Shown: piece after piece, positions 28,603-38,155 of the stretch
How the letters are laid out: every line of letters begins with the position of its first letter
Numbering within the stretch: position 1 is the stretch's first letter
Assembly: GCA_016793115.1 (NCBI GenBank)
Contig: JAEUIN010000006.1
Span: 1 to 64,000 of the forward strand
Source: Planctomycetaceae bacterium
GTDB lineage: Bacteria > Planctomycetota > Planctomycetia > Pirellulales > PNKZ01
Direction of reading: 5' to 3'
DNA: 64,000 bases
Translations under genes and position numbers: made by a program
The notes under the pieces: generated by a model
Database searches by the model: none
Told to the model about the DNA's origin: nothing
The model's input: the letters and a program-made list of their open reading frames with translations, nothing else

Positions 28603-29486
28603 TAATCCTGACGCTTGAGCAGCGTTTTGAAGTACTCTTCGATCACGTATTGATATTTAACGGGAAAATCTTCGAACGACGATTGCATGACGTCCTGTCG
28701 CTGACGTTCCGGCAGCTCTCCCCAGACCTTTTCCATGAGGTTTTGGATCTGGCCGGTCGTCGGCTTTTCGTTCTTCCGATCGGCCAACTGCTCGCCGCTG
28801 TCGGTCGGTTTCTCGGCCGGGTTTGATCGGCCCTTTTGTTGCTGCCGCTGCTTCGGTTGACCGGGCTTTTGTTCGCCCGGCTGCGGAGCTTGCGGCTTTT
28901 TCGATTGCGATTGAGATTGCGACTGCCGTTGTCGCTCAACCTGGGCGATGAGCTGTTCGAGATCGTCGACGATGCGGCGCTGCAACTCTTGCGTCTGATC
29001 GCCGGAGTCCTCGCCGCGCAGACGAGCTTCGGCGTCGCGAACCTTGCGACTCAAACGCACGAACGGGTTGTCGCTTACATCGTCGTCGGCCCGGCCTCCG
29101 GCACCGCCGCTCGGCTGCGCCTTCTTGCGCGGCGGCGCGTCTTCGCTTTGTAATTGCTTGAGTAACTCCTCGTCGAGTGCGCTTGGTTTCGCGGCGGGCT
29201 TCATCTTCGGTTTCGCATTGTCCGATGGAGGCGATTTCGTCGACTCCGACGGACTTGCCGACTTCGAATCGGTCGGCGGCTTCGTCGCTTCGCCGGTCGC
29301 CGTCGGTTTGACCGTCGGCTTCGGCTTCGCCTTCAAGTCCAAGTCTTGAAACAACTCGTCATCGAGCGACGACGTCGCCGGTTTTGCAGCTTGTTTGCCG
29401 GTGTCGCTTTGGGCCGATGCGAAGCGGCAGCAAAAAACGAAGAACGCCGCCGATGCGAGCGGACCGAAAAAGCTTCGTCGGATCAT
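28602..29486 (-). CDS. Secreted low-complexity charged protein
   Basis: The protein has 294 residues with a signal peptide (SFFGPLASAAFFVFCCRFASA). The mature chain is dominated by Lys, Pro, Ser, Gln and Glu with runs such as QRQSQSQSQSKK, apparently disordered. A short acidic motif recurs, SSLDDELFQDL and SALDEELLKQL, and the last 50 residues look folded (VWGELPERQRQDVMQ...YFKTLL). It overlaps the coiled-coil protein upstream by four bases. No family name can be given; it may be a periplasmic adaptor between the VWA/coiled-coil proteins and the downstream exported proteins. Confidence 0.7.
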   Translation of the reverse strand: MIRRSFFGPLASAAFFVFCCRFASAQSDTGKQAAKPATSSLDDELFQDLDLKAKPKPTVKPTATGEATKPPTDSKSASPSESTKSPPSDNAKPKMKPAAKPSALDEELLKQLQSEDAPPRKKAQPSGGAGGRADDDVSDNPFVRLSRKVRDAEARLRGEDSGDQTQELQRRIVDDLEQLIAQVERQRQSQSQSQSKKPQAPQPGEQKPGQPKQRQQQKGRSNPAEKPTDSGEQLADRKNEKPTTGQIQNLMEKVWGELPERQRQDVMQSSFEDFPVKYQYVIEEYFKTLLKRQD

Positions 29487-32400
29487 TCCGTTTCTCCGAT
29501 GGTCGCGCCTGTGGGAATGTTTGCGGGGCTTGGTCGCATCGCCGGCGGTTCCGCCTTTTGATCCGGTTTTGCGTCGAGATCGAGATCTTTCAAATCGAGG
29601 TCCGGGCCGGTTCTTTCGTCGGCCGCGTCTTCCTCGCCGACCAAATCGATAAGCAGGTCGGCCAACTTGCCTTGTTCTTCGCCGAGATGCTGATATTCGG
29701 CGGCTTCCTCCGGTGTGAGGCGAGTCCGTTTTCGCAGATCGTCGAGTTCACGTGTGCGCGCGTTGACCCCCTCCTGCATCAATTTGATCAGGACAAGTTC
29801 GGCGATCGAAGTCGGGCGCTCTTCACCGCCCCCCTGTTGTCCGCCGCTGTCGCCGCCCTCGCCTCCTTCTTGACCCGCCTGACCTTGCTTCGGCTTGCGC
29901 GGCTGCAAGGCATCGAGCAACTGTTGGAACCGCCGGACGGCGTTTTCCGCCGTGCGCTGCGTTCGTTCATCGGTGCGGCGCTCTCGCAGCGCCTGAGCTG
30001 TACGCCCCATATCGCCCGCCGCGCCTTCGAGGGCGAGTTTGAAGGCCGCCGACGAACCAAGTCGCTCCGCCGTCGAAGTCGTTTCCTGTTTGAGCGCATC
30101 TTGCTCGTCGGCCAAATCCAGTACGCCGATCTGAGCGGCTCGCGTAAGTCCGCCGGCCTGCCGCAACGCTTCATAGCGTTTCGTCTCGTCGACGACGCGC
30201 CGCTGGCGGGCGATCAAGGCTTTGATGTCGTCTTGCAGGCGGGCCGCGGCTTCGTTGGCCAGGTCGTTCTCGGCCCGTTTGCGTTCCTCGGCCAACTCGC
30301 GCTGCGCGTTTTCCAAATCACGCTCGGCCGCCTCGGCTTGATCGCCGGCCGCTTCCGCTTCACCCTGTTCGCCGGCCTGGCCTGCTCCGGCCATCCGCCC
30401 GCCGCCCTGCTGCATTCGATTTGCCGAACGCTGCGCCTTAAGACGCTGGAGCTGTTCGGCTAGTTGGGCGGTCTTCTTTTGCAATTCGCGCTGCTGCTTG
30501 GCGAGCCGCTGCAACTGCCGCTTGCGCTCGGCTTCATTCGTCATTTTTTCCGCTTCGCGAAACTTGCTCTTCAAGCTCTTCTGCTCTTGGGAGAGTTTTT
30601 CGAGCTCACTCTCGGCGGCTTTCAATTTCGAAACGAGACGATTGAGCTCGTCGAGCTTCTGAGCGCTTAAGGCCTGCATCACTTGGCCGAGCTTGCTGAG
30701 AGCCTCTTGCTGCTTTTGCGGAGCTTTGCCGAGTTGGTCGTTGCGAAGCATTTCTCCTGCGTCGCGCATCGATGCCGACGGATTGGCCTGTTCTGCGGCT
30801 TGCAGCGCGCGATCGAGCGCATCGGTTCCGACTTGTTCTCCCGCTTCGCGGTTACGCCGCATGGCTTGCTGTAATTGTTCCATGCGTCGGGCGATTGCCG
30901 CTTGCTTAGCGGCGATTTCGTCGCGACGGCGGGCATCGGCTTCGTTACGCTGTTGGGCGGTTTCGTCGTCGCGGCCTGCGGCGGTCATCTGCTTCTTCAT
31001 GTGCTCGAGCGTTTCGGCCGCGACCTGCTCCTGCTCACGCTTCATGCGGGCCAACTCTTCATGGAATTTGCCGTAGTCATCCCACTGAGCCAGATTTCGA
31101 AGCATCTCGTCGAGCGCATCGGCGAGCTTCCGCTGGTTTTCTCCCGCGTCGGCCAAGGCTTCCGCTGTTTCCTTTCGTTGGGCCTCGTTGCCTGCATCGG
31201 TCTTCAGCGCTTGCGAAAGCCGATCGGTAATCTCTTGCGGCTTCGCTTCTCGGTCGACCCTGGCGAGTTCGGCGGCGATGTCGTTCAGCCGACCTTCCAC
31301 CTCGCGATTGTCGATGCGATTCGCCTTCAGGTCTTCAAGCATCGAAGCGACCCGCCCTTCAATTCCTTCGCGGCGGAAGCTTTCGGGCTGAGCAATGGGC
31401 GGCATCCCCGCGTCGGACTCTGGTAGTGCGTTCTCCGGGCGATCGATTTGTCGGCCCTTGTCGTCCCGCCGCAAGCCGAGGCCGGTCGCGATATCGCGCT
31501 GTAAGCCGACGGCGTCGATCAATGCTCGGCGACGTTCTTCGGCTTGCTTGTCGTCGGCCGGCGGCGCGTCAGGGCGGAATTGCTCCGCCGCCTTCTCGAC
31601 TTGATCGAGCGCCGCCGCCTGCTTGGTGCGCAACTTATTGAGTTCGGCGTACAAGGCACGCTGGCGTTCGTTGAGCCGCTCGAGGAATTCGTCGGAGCCG
31701 ACGATTCGTAGCCGACGCGACTCGCTCGTGCGTTCCTGCGGTTGGTAGTCGCTCGCCGCAGCGAACAACGTAAGCACCGTGCCAGGTTTCAAGGCGAGCG
31801 GCTTGAGATCCCAGCTGTAATCGATCGTGCGTGTTTCCTCTTCGCGAAGATGCGGCGGTGCGTCCGCTTCAGCGGGCTCGAGTTTAGCCGGCCCGGCATG
31901 CAGCGCGATGGTCCGATCCGGCTCGTCGGACTCGTCGGAGCGGTTGTAGCGGAGCACGATTTCGCGGAGCGCGATGCCGGGACGAACGGCAAAGGCGTCA
32001 CCGGCATGTACCTGAACGGCGACCACGGCTTCGGGCGTGACGTAGACGTCGCCGCGCGGGTCTTCGGGGGCGGCGATCGGTTTGGGAAGCTTGACCCATG
32101 GCGCTGGATCCGGTTCGACGGAGATTTCCCGACGGAATTCGTCACCGCCGATAAAACCATCGTCGCCGACCAGCTCCCAACGGTACGACTGGCTTTTCGC
32201 GACCTGCCAAGTGTTGCCGCCCGCCGAAGTGAGCGAAAAGCCACGTTTGTCGTCGTCGAGTTTCGCGGTGAGCGGTTCCGCGCCGTCGATCTTGAGCTGG
32301 GCCGAACGGAGCGGCTTGTTCGAGCGAGCCCAGACTTCGAGCGTGCTGCCCGCGGGTACCGGTGCGGAAAGTAGAACTTGATCCGCAGGCTTTGGGCCGG

Positions 32401-33322
32401 TGTCGAACGCATTCCAGCGCGCGTAGGGCGGATAGTTGACCTTCCAGCGTACTTGCTGCAGTTCGGGAGCCTCGACAACGCGGACTTCGCGCCACGACAT
32501 CGAGCGATCGTCGCCGCCGACGGCCCGATAGGCGAAGTCATAGGTCGACTTGGCACGCTCCGCGGTCCAGCCGCGTCCGTCGGGCCGCATAACGACTCGT
32601 TCGGCCGCAGACGAATCATCGTTCAGTCGGCGGAAAAATACGACGACGTCTCCTTCGACGTCGGCGTCGTGCTCATCGACGACGTCAACGCGAAAGCGAT
32701 GCCCGAAAGCGACTTGTTCAACGGGGTCGACGACTTTGAGGTGGTTTGTTTGCGGCCAAGCGTCGTCGCTCCACGGGTTTAGCAAACGGAGAGAGGCGAT
32801 CCGCGCCAACTCGGGATGAGTCGCCCAAAGGGCCGCGGCGGCGATGCAGACGAAGACGGCGGAGCCGACGGCGTAAACGATCGGCTTGCGACGGAACACC
32901 GTGCCGAAGGGAAGCGGCAACGCATCTTGCGTCGTTTCGTGGATGACCGTCTTGCGGAGTTGGATGCTGCCGGCGCGTAGAGCGTCGTCGGGAATCTTGA
33001 GAAAAGCGACCGCGCCGGCGAGACGTTCGTGTAACTCGGGGAATTTTTGTTCGACGCGGCGAGCCAGAAAAATGTCGTCCAGCGGGAAGCGTACGGCAGG
33101 AATGAGATAGCGCCACACGCACCAGCCGACGACGAGGGCGACGGCCAGAGTCGAAGCCACGCGAATCCCGGTTTCCTCGTAGCGGAAATAGTAGTCGCCG
33201 AGTGCGGCGAGCATGACGACCGCTGCGGCGACGGCGGTGGCGCACGCCAAGCCGTGAGCGACGAGTAATTGTCGCGCGCGCCGTCGAAGCGCCCCGATCT
33301 TAAGCTTCAATGGGTGGGGCAT
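29483..33322 (-). CDS. Large membrane-anchored coiled-coil protein (DUF4175-like)
   Basis: From the ATG at 33322, with AAGGA nine bases ahead, the protein has 1,279 residues. Three hydrophobic segments lie in the first 200 residues (LLVAHGLACATAVAAAVVML, VASTLAVALVVGWCVW and AVGSAVFVCIAAAALW). Residues about 200-550 form a beta-rich extracytoplasmic part. From about 560 to 1,150 the chain is almost entirely Glu/Gln/Ala/Arg/Lys heptads, a long coiled coil, ending in an acidic tail with LDLKDLDLDAKPD. The frame continues upstream to 33421 but the Shine-Dalgarno favours 33322. DUF4175-like proteins with this layout accompany MoxR/DUF58 proteins in planctomycetes and proteobacteria. Confidence 0.8.
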   Translation of the reverse strand: MPHPLKLKIGALRRRARQLLVAHGLACATAVAAAVVMLAALGDYYFRYEETGIRVASTLAVALVVGWCVWRYLIPAVRFPLDDIFLARRVEQKFPELHERLAGAVAFLKIPDDALRAGSIQLRKTVIHETTQDALPLPFGTVFRRKPIVYAVGSAVFVCIAAAALWATHPELARIASLRLLNPWSDDAWPQTNHLKVVDPVEQVAFGHRFRVDVVDEHDADVEGDVVVFFRRLNDDSSAAERVVMRPDGRGWTAERAKSTYDFAYRAVGGDDRSMSWREVRVVEAPELQQVRWKVNYPPYARWNAFDTGPKPADQVLLSAPVPAGSTLEVWARSNKPLRSAQLKIDGAEPLTAKLDDDKRGFSLTSAGGNTWQVAKSQSYRWELVGDDGFIGGDEFRREISVEPDPAPWVKLPKPIAAPEDPRGDVYVTPEAVVAVQVHAGDAFAVRPGIALREIVLRYNRSDESDEPDRTIALHAGPAKLEPAEADAPPHLREEETRTIDYSWDLKPLALKPGTVLTLFAAASDYQPQERTSESRRLRIVGSDEFLERLNERQRALYAELNKLRTKQAAALDQVEKAAEQFRPDAPPADDKQAEERRRALIDAVGLQRDIATGLGLRRDDKGRQIDRPENALPESDAGMPPIAQPESFRREGIEGRVASMLEDLKANRIDNREVEGRLNDIAAELARVDREAKPQEITDRLSQALKTDAGNEAQRKETAEALADAGENQRKLADALDEMLRNLAQWDDYGKFHEELARMKREQEQVAAETLEHMKKQMTAAGRDDETAQQRNEADARRRDEIAAKQAAIARRMEQLQQAMRRNREAGEQVGTDALDRALQAAEQANPSASMRDAGEMLRNDQLGKAPQKQQEALSKLGQVMQALSAQKLDELNRLVSKLKAAESELEKLSQEQKSLKSKFREAEKMTNEAERKRQLQRLAKQQRELQKKTAQLAEQLQRLKAQRSANRMQQGGGRMAGAGQAGEQGEAEAAGDQAEAAERDLENAQRELAEERKRAENDLANEAAARLQDDIKALIARQRRVVDETKRYEALRQAGGLTRAAQIGVLDLADEQDALKQETTSTAERLGSSAAFKLALEGAAGDMGRTAQALRERRTDERTQRTAENAVRRFQQLLDALQPRKPKQGQAGQEGGEGGDSGGQQGGGEERPTSIAELVLIKLMQEGVNARTRELDDLRKRTRLTPEEAAEYQHLGEEQGKLADLLIDLVGEEDAADERTGPDLDLKDLDLDAKPDQKAEPPAMRPSPANIPTGATIGETE

Positions 33323-33345
33323 GCCGGAGTTTTCCTTGGGGATAA

Positions 33346-35784
33346 TTATACCATGGCCCGGCGTTTGCGCATGATCCACTCGAGCACGAGGAGGGAAGTG
33401 AGCAAAAGAAGCGTATACCACTTATTCCAGAGCCCGACCGGCGGCAGCGGTTCGGTGGGCGACAGTTTGCCGCGCGGGAGTTTGTTGAGGAGCTCGGCGG
33501 CGTCGTTAAAGCGAAAGAAAGCTCCCTTCCCGGCGGCCGCGGCCGCCGTGAGATATGCATGATCGGCTTCCAAAGGAAACGATTCCACGCGTGCGGCGCG
33601 GACGACGAAATTGTCGGAGAGAATCGGCGGCGGTTGCGAACCGGCATCATCGCCGAGCGGGGCGTTCAGCGGAGTGGTCAGCCGCACGCGATACTTCCCT
33701 TCGGGCAAGCCAGAGACCGAGGCCTCGAACAGATCACGCAAGTTACGCCGGCGTATAAGTTCGACAGTTTGGTCGGGGCGGCCGTCGCTTTCGACGACTA
33801 CGGACACACGGCCGTCGGCCGGGGCCGAACGCTCGTCTTGATAGCGAACCTCAATGCCGATCGGCTTGCCGACGTCGTACTCGTCTTTTCCGACGCGCAA
33901 CACCGCCGACCGGCCGGCGCCCTTCGCAGTCGCAAGTTGGCGCAGCGCTTGCACCCAGTAGCGGGCGAAGTACAGATCGCCGATCCGCCAACGCCAGCGC
34001 CAGGTTTCATCGGTCGTGTGGAACAACACCATTCCGCGTCCCGCTCGCTGGAACAAAATCACCGGGAGCGATGCGCCGTCGCGCGTGCGAGCGCCGGCCG
34101 TTTCGACCATGATTTGCGCGGCTTTGCGCTTGCCGACGTCGAGCACCCAATAGATCGGCGGCAAATTCTGCCAAACGGCTCGCGACTCCTCGCTCGTGTC
34201 GCCCAACTGAAAAATCGGTTCTTCGAGCGCTTCGGTGGATAGTCGAACAGTCGTTCCCTCGTTTGTCGCCGCATCCGGGTCGATCGAGCCAAAGTGCGTC
34301 CAATCGATCGGCAGCAAGTCGGCTAACGGTCCGCCGCGGTAGGCCTGCGGCATGAATCGGGGCCCGGCCATGAACACGACGCCGCGACCGCGCTCCAGCA
34401 CGTAGTCGCGCAGATTGGCGATCGCCGACGCGCCGAGAAACTCGGGGTCGACGTCGCCGAAGATCACGGCGTCGTACCTGAGCAACTCGTTCAGCGTCAC
34501 CGGGAAAATCGTCGACACCGACGAGTCGGTGCGCGGATAGTCTTGGTCGGCTTCTTGGAGTACGCAGTTCAGCCGCACGGTCTCGTCGCGGCCGAGCATG
34601 TGCTTAAGATAGCGATACTCGAAGCTCGGATATGATTGTACAAGCAAAACCTGCATCTTATCGGTGCGAACGTCGACGAGGGCTTCAAGCCGATTGTCGG
34701 TCTTTGACGATTCATCGGGCAACGGCTTCGCTTCGACGACATAGCGAAAACTGCCCGTCTTCGTCGGGCGATGCGTCAGGCGCACCGTCTGGCCGACATC
34801 GTCCTTGGAAATCGTCACGGTTTTCGTCGCCAGCGGCGGAGCGCCGTCGGCTTCGCGGAGCGTCACGTCGACCGTCTTCCCTTCGCTGCCGCGGCCGGTG
34901 AGCGTGAAGTCAAAACTCACCAGATCGTTCACCATGACATTGTCGCGGACTTTGAGCTCGGCGAGCTCGATGTCGATCGCTTTCTTGGTTTCTCCGACGC
35001 CCACGGTGAACAGCTGGATATTGCGCTGAGCGGCCGTGACGGCGACTTCCGGCAATTCCTGGCCGGCGGTGTTCACGCCGTCGGATACCAGTACGACGGC
35101 GGCGACCGGTTGCCCGCGGAGTTCCTCGAGCGCAGTGCGGAGTCCGTCGCCTAAGCGAGTCGCTTTGCCTGCGCCGCGGAGCGCGTCGAGTTCCTTCCGC
35201 AAGGCCGCGTCGTCGAGCGGTAGGAGTCGCGCGGCGTCGGAAATCGCGAACACACGTATCTGATAGTTGTAGTCCGCGATGCTGCGAAGAAACTCCGCAT
35301 CGTTCTCCAACAGCAGCACGCGTAAAGCGTCAATTCGGCTCGGCGCGTCGGCCTCTTGCGCCGCACTCGCGCCGCCCTCGGCCGAGCGCAGCTGTAGTTT
35401 GGCGACCTTAGTTGCAAATAGCTTGGCGAAAGCCGGATCGGCGTAGCGATCGGCGATGTTCATACTTTCGGAATCGTCGACCAAGACGACGACAGTCGGC
35501 AGGCCGGCTCGGCGCAGCGTGATGCTCAGTTCGCCGATCATCGCGATGAGCAACGCCACGACGGCCAGCCGCAAGAAGGCCGTCGTCAGCCGATAGCGGC
35601 GCGAGGCGTCCGTCGCACGCGAGTAACAGTAAAACACCGTCGCCGCAGCGAGCAGCGCCAAGATCAACGAGAACGTCGCGCTCAGTGGACGAAGCATTTC
35701 GACGCGACCGAGCACCGTTTCGTCGCCGCCGCCTGCATGCACGCCGATCCATTCTTGCAGCCAAGCCGGAGCTTCGAAATTCAT
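33346..35784 (-). CDS. Membrane protein with VWA/GATase-like domain
   Basis: The protein has 812 residues; its ATG overlaps the stop of the upstream gene by four bases. Two N-terminal hydrophobic segments (SATFSLILALLAAATVFY and TTAFLRLAVVALLIAMIGEL) precede a von Willebrand A region with the metal-ion-dependent adhesion site DDSESMN (about 108-114) and VVLVSDGVNTAGQELP. Further on, a GATase-like segment occurs (YDAVIFGDVDPEFLGA...LRDYVLERGRGVVFMAGP), then a hydrophobic C-terminal helix followed by MRKRR. This matches the second large VWA protein paired with BatA-like genes in planctomycete MoxR operons. Ligand or client unknown. Confidence 0.82.
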   Translation of the reverse strand: MNFEAPAWLQEWIGVHAGGGDETVLGRVEMLRPLSATFSLILALLAAATVFYCYSRATDASRRYRLTTAFLRLAVVALLIAMIGELSITLRRAGLPTVVVLVDDSESMNIADRYADPAFAKLFATKVAKLQLRSAEGGASAAQEADAPSRIDALRVLLLENDAEFLRSIADYNYQIRVFAISDAARLLPLDDAALRKELDALRGAGKATRLGDGLRTALEELRGQPVAAVVLVSDGVNTAGQELPEVAVTAAQRNIQLFTVGVGETKKAIDIELAELKVRDNVMVNDLVSFDFTLTGRGSEGKTVDVTLREADGAPPLATKTVTISKDDVGQTVRLTHRPTKTGSFRYVVEAKPLPDESSKTDNRLEALVDVRTDKMQVLLVQSYPSFEYRYLKHMLGRDETVRLNCVLQEADQDYPRTDSSVSTIFPVTLNELLRYDAVIFGDVDPEFLGASAIANLRDYVLERGRGVVFMAGPRFMPQAYRGGPLADLLPIDWTHFGSIDPDAATNEGTTVRLSTEALEEPIFQLGDTSEESRAVWQNLPPIYWVLDVGKRKAAQIMVETAGARTRDGASLPVILFQRAGRGMVLFHTTDETWRWRWRIGDLYFARYWVQALRQLATAKGAGRSAVLRVGKDEYDVGKPIGIEVRYQDERSAPADGRVSVVVESDGRPDQTVELIRRRNLRDLFEASVSGLPEGKYRVRLTTPLNAPLGDDAGSQPPPILSDNFVVRAARVESFPLEADHAYLTAAAAAGKGAFFRFNDAAELLNKLPRGKLSPTEPLPPVGLWNKWYTLLLLTSLLVLEWIMRKRRAMV

Positions 35785-38126
35785 CGTCGTAGTCTCCCCG
35801 CGCGACCGGCGAGCAATGTCTCGCTCAGCGCGACGGCCAAGGCCGAAAACAGCAACCAACGATGAATCGGGTTCGCCTCGCCGGATGCGACATATGTTTG
35901 AGTCGGTTCGGCGAAATCTTGCAGATCAGTGTTGTAGAGGAATCGTACCGTCGACCAGGGCAACTCGGTCAAACGCGCGGGCGGCAGCTTCGTAGGCCGG
36001 CTTTCACGAGAATCGACGTTCACCGCCTGTCGCTCCGTCACGTCTTGAGCCGCCGAGATTGCAACGGTATAGATGCCGCTCTCGAGCGTGTCGTTGAATG
36101 ACCAACGGAAGTAGTCGCCCTGTGGAACTACCTCTGCGGCGAGCGTATCGTCGTACTTTGCCGAAGAGATCGCGTTTTCACCGCCCGCCTCCGCTTTTTG
36201 CTCCGCCGCCGACGGTCGTGTGCGGGTTGTATCGTCGTGCGGATCGGCCGGCGGCAGGACCGTGACTTTGGCGGACGCCGTCGTCCGTCGGACCGTGCCG
36301 GTCAGCGGTTCGCCGACAAGTCGAGACCCGCTCGCCACGTGACCGCCCGAAGAGTAGGACAACAACTCCTGCACGATCGGCACGAAGCCGGGGCTAAGCG
36401 GCATCGTCGTCCACGAAGCCTGCGGCGACGTGGCAATCAACAGCGAACGTCCTTGGCCGATCACCTCGCTCACGATCAGCGGATCTTTTGCTTCATTCAA
36501 AAACTCCAAAGCTCGACGCGTTTGCGGACGATCGGCGAGATTAAGCTTGTAATAGCGATACACCGGCGTATTGAGCAGGTTGCCTTGGTCCTGCCCGCGG
36601 AATTCCGCGATCAGTGGATGTTCATACTTGAGCGGGTTGAGTTTGTACTGCGGTTCCGCTACGACCATGCCGAGCTTCGCCGGCAGAATGCGGCTTGCGC
36701 CGTCGGCCAGCAATTCATTATAAGTCGATACGTCGGCGCTCGGGCCGACCCAAGTGACGAGGCCTCCTCCTTCGCGCAAGTAGGCATTGAGAATTTTCAC
36801 GGCGGACGGCGTCATCCGTTTCAAATCGACGAGGACGACGCAGTCGTAATCACTGAGTTCGCGGCGCTGTAAGACGTCGTCGGTTTCGACATCGACTTCT
36901 ACCGGCGATGGCGCACCGGGCTCGACGCCCGGACGCAGTTTCAGCGCCGTAACGAGGTTTTCGAGTCCAAACTCCTCTTCGGCCGAGATGATCGCTTCGC
37001 GCAACACCAACACGCGCAGCTTAGCTTTCGACTCCAGTACCAAATAGCGGCGGTTGTCGACTTCACATCGGTCCGGCGAAATCTCGACCGAGTAGATTTC
37101 GGAGCCGGGCTGTCGGGGCGGATTCGTCGCCGGATAGTCGAACACGACGGTCGTCTCTCCGTCCGGCTCGAGATTAAGCGATTTCTCCTCGACTTTGCGA
37201 CCGTCGAGCAGCAGAGAGACGGCGACGTTCGGTCGCGGCTGCCGGCCGAAGTTGCGGACTGCGGCCCGCATCGTAGACGGCAATCCGACGACCCCATATG
37301 GCTCGTCGGTCTCCAGGCTCACCACGGCGGCGTTCTCGCCGTCCCCCATGCCGACGTCGACGACCGAGACGACCGTGTCCGTCCCCCAGCGTTCGCAGCG
37401 GGCCTTGAATTCGGCGACGGCGTCGACGCTCCGCTCGGCGGCGCTCGGCTCCCAAGTGTGTTTGCCGAGATCGGTAAGAAAGTACACGGTGCGGCGACGA
37501 ATCTGCGGATGCAACTCCTGTGACTTCTTCAGCAGCCGATCGAGCTCATTCATGCAATTCGTGAGGTCGCCCGCACCGTGCGGTTGCTTCTGCTCGGCGA
37601 CGATCTTGGCCATTTCACTTTTGTTGAACAGCGGCGCTCCGACCACGGTGCGCGAAGGTGAGCCGAGCACGACGAGGCTGAAACCATCTCCTTCTCTGCC
37701 GTTTTCAATGATCCGTTCGGCCAAGTGCCGGGCCTGTTGAAAGTAGCTGAGTTCGCCCGTGGGGCGATAGTCCATCGAGAACGAACCGTCGACGACGATC
37801 ACCCGATGGACGCGCTCGCGAGAGTCGAGCAATTGCTCCGCGCCGCGAAAGCCCGGCTCTGCGGCGGCGACGACGACCAGCACGATCAGCAGCGTGCGCA
37901 AGGCCAAAAGCAGCCATTGTTCGAACTGTACGCGGCGCGAGTTCTTTTTGATCGCCGCCAGAAGGAAACTCATTGCCGCCCAAGGGGCTTCGCGATACTT
38001 TCGCTTGTTGAGCAGGTGGATGATGATCGGCGCACTCGCCGCCGCCAGCCAGCCGAGCATGATCGGATTGGCGACGAAGGCGAAAAGCGGCGACGGAAAA
38101 AGTTCGTTCACGGACTCCGGTCGCAT
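35781..38126 (-). CDS. BatA-like membrane protein with VWA domain
   Basis: The protein has 781 residues from the ATG at 38126, which has GGGAG just ahead. The N-terminus has the BatA pattern: ANPIMLGWLAAASAPIIIHLLNKRKYREAPWAAM and a second helix at about 57-80 (LLLALRTLLIVLVVVAAA). A VWA domain follows with the MIDAS site DGSFSMD and FLTDLGKHTW. Later segments look like CARDB-type beta domains and a GATase-like fold (DYDCVVLVDLKRMTPSAVKILNAYLREGGGLVTWVG). Gap to the DUF58 gene is 29 bases; the next gene overlaps. It probably anchors the extracytoplasmic parts of the MoxR complex. Confidence 0.85.
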   Translation of the reverse strand: MRPESVNELFPSPLFAFVANPIMLGWLAAASAPIIIHLLNKRKYREAPWAAMSFLLAAIKKNSRRVQFEQWLLLALRTLLIVLVVVAAAEPGFRGAEQLLDSRERVHRVIVVDGSFSMDYRPTGELSYFQQARHLAERIIENGREGDGFSLVVLGSPSRTVVGAPLFNKSEMAKIVAEQKQPHGAGDLTNCMNELDRLLKKSQELHPQIRRRTVYFLTDLGKHTWEPSAAERSVDAVAEFKARCERWGTDTVVSVVDVGMGDGENAAVVSLETDEPYGVVGLPSTMRAAVRNFGRQPRPNVAVSLLLDGRKVEEKSLNLEPDGETTVVFDYPATNPPRQPGSEIYSVEISPDRCEVDNRRYLVLESKAKLRVLVLREAIISAEEEFGLENLVTALKLRPGVEPGAPSPVEVDVETDDVLQRRELSDYDCVVLVDLKRMTPSAVKILNAYLREGGGLVTWVGPSADVSTYNELLADGASRILPAKLGMVVAEPQYKLNPLKYEHPLIAEFRGQDQGNLLNTPVYRYYKLNLADRPQTRRALEFLNEAKDPLIVSEVIGQGRSLLIATSPQASWTTMPLSPGFVPIVQELLSYSSGGHVASGSRLVGEPLTGTVRRTTASAKVTVLPPADPHDDTTRTRPSAAEQKAEAGGENAISSAKYDDTLAAEVVPQGDYFRWSFNDTLESGIYTVAISAAQDVTERQAVNVDSRESRPTKLPPARLTELPWSTVRFLYNTDLQDFAEPTQTYVASGEANPIHRWLLFSALAVALSETLLAGRAGRLRR

Positions 38127-38155
38127 ATGCTCCCGGCTCGCTTGCTGATGAAAGT

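Noticed and set aside
29483..33322. SMC or myosin-like filament protein
   Set aside because: The long coiled coil suggested it, but there is no ATPase head or Walker motif, and the N-terminal membrane helices fit a membrane-anchored DUF4175-like protein.
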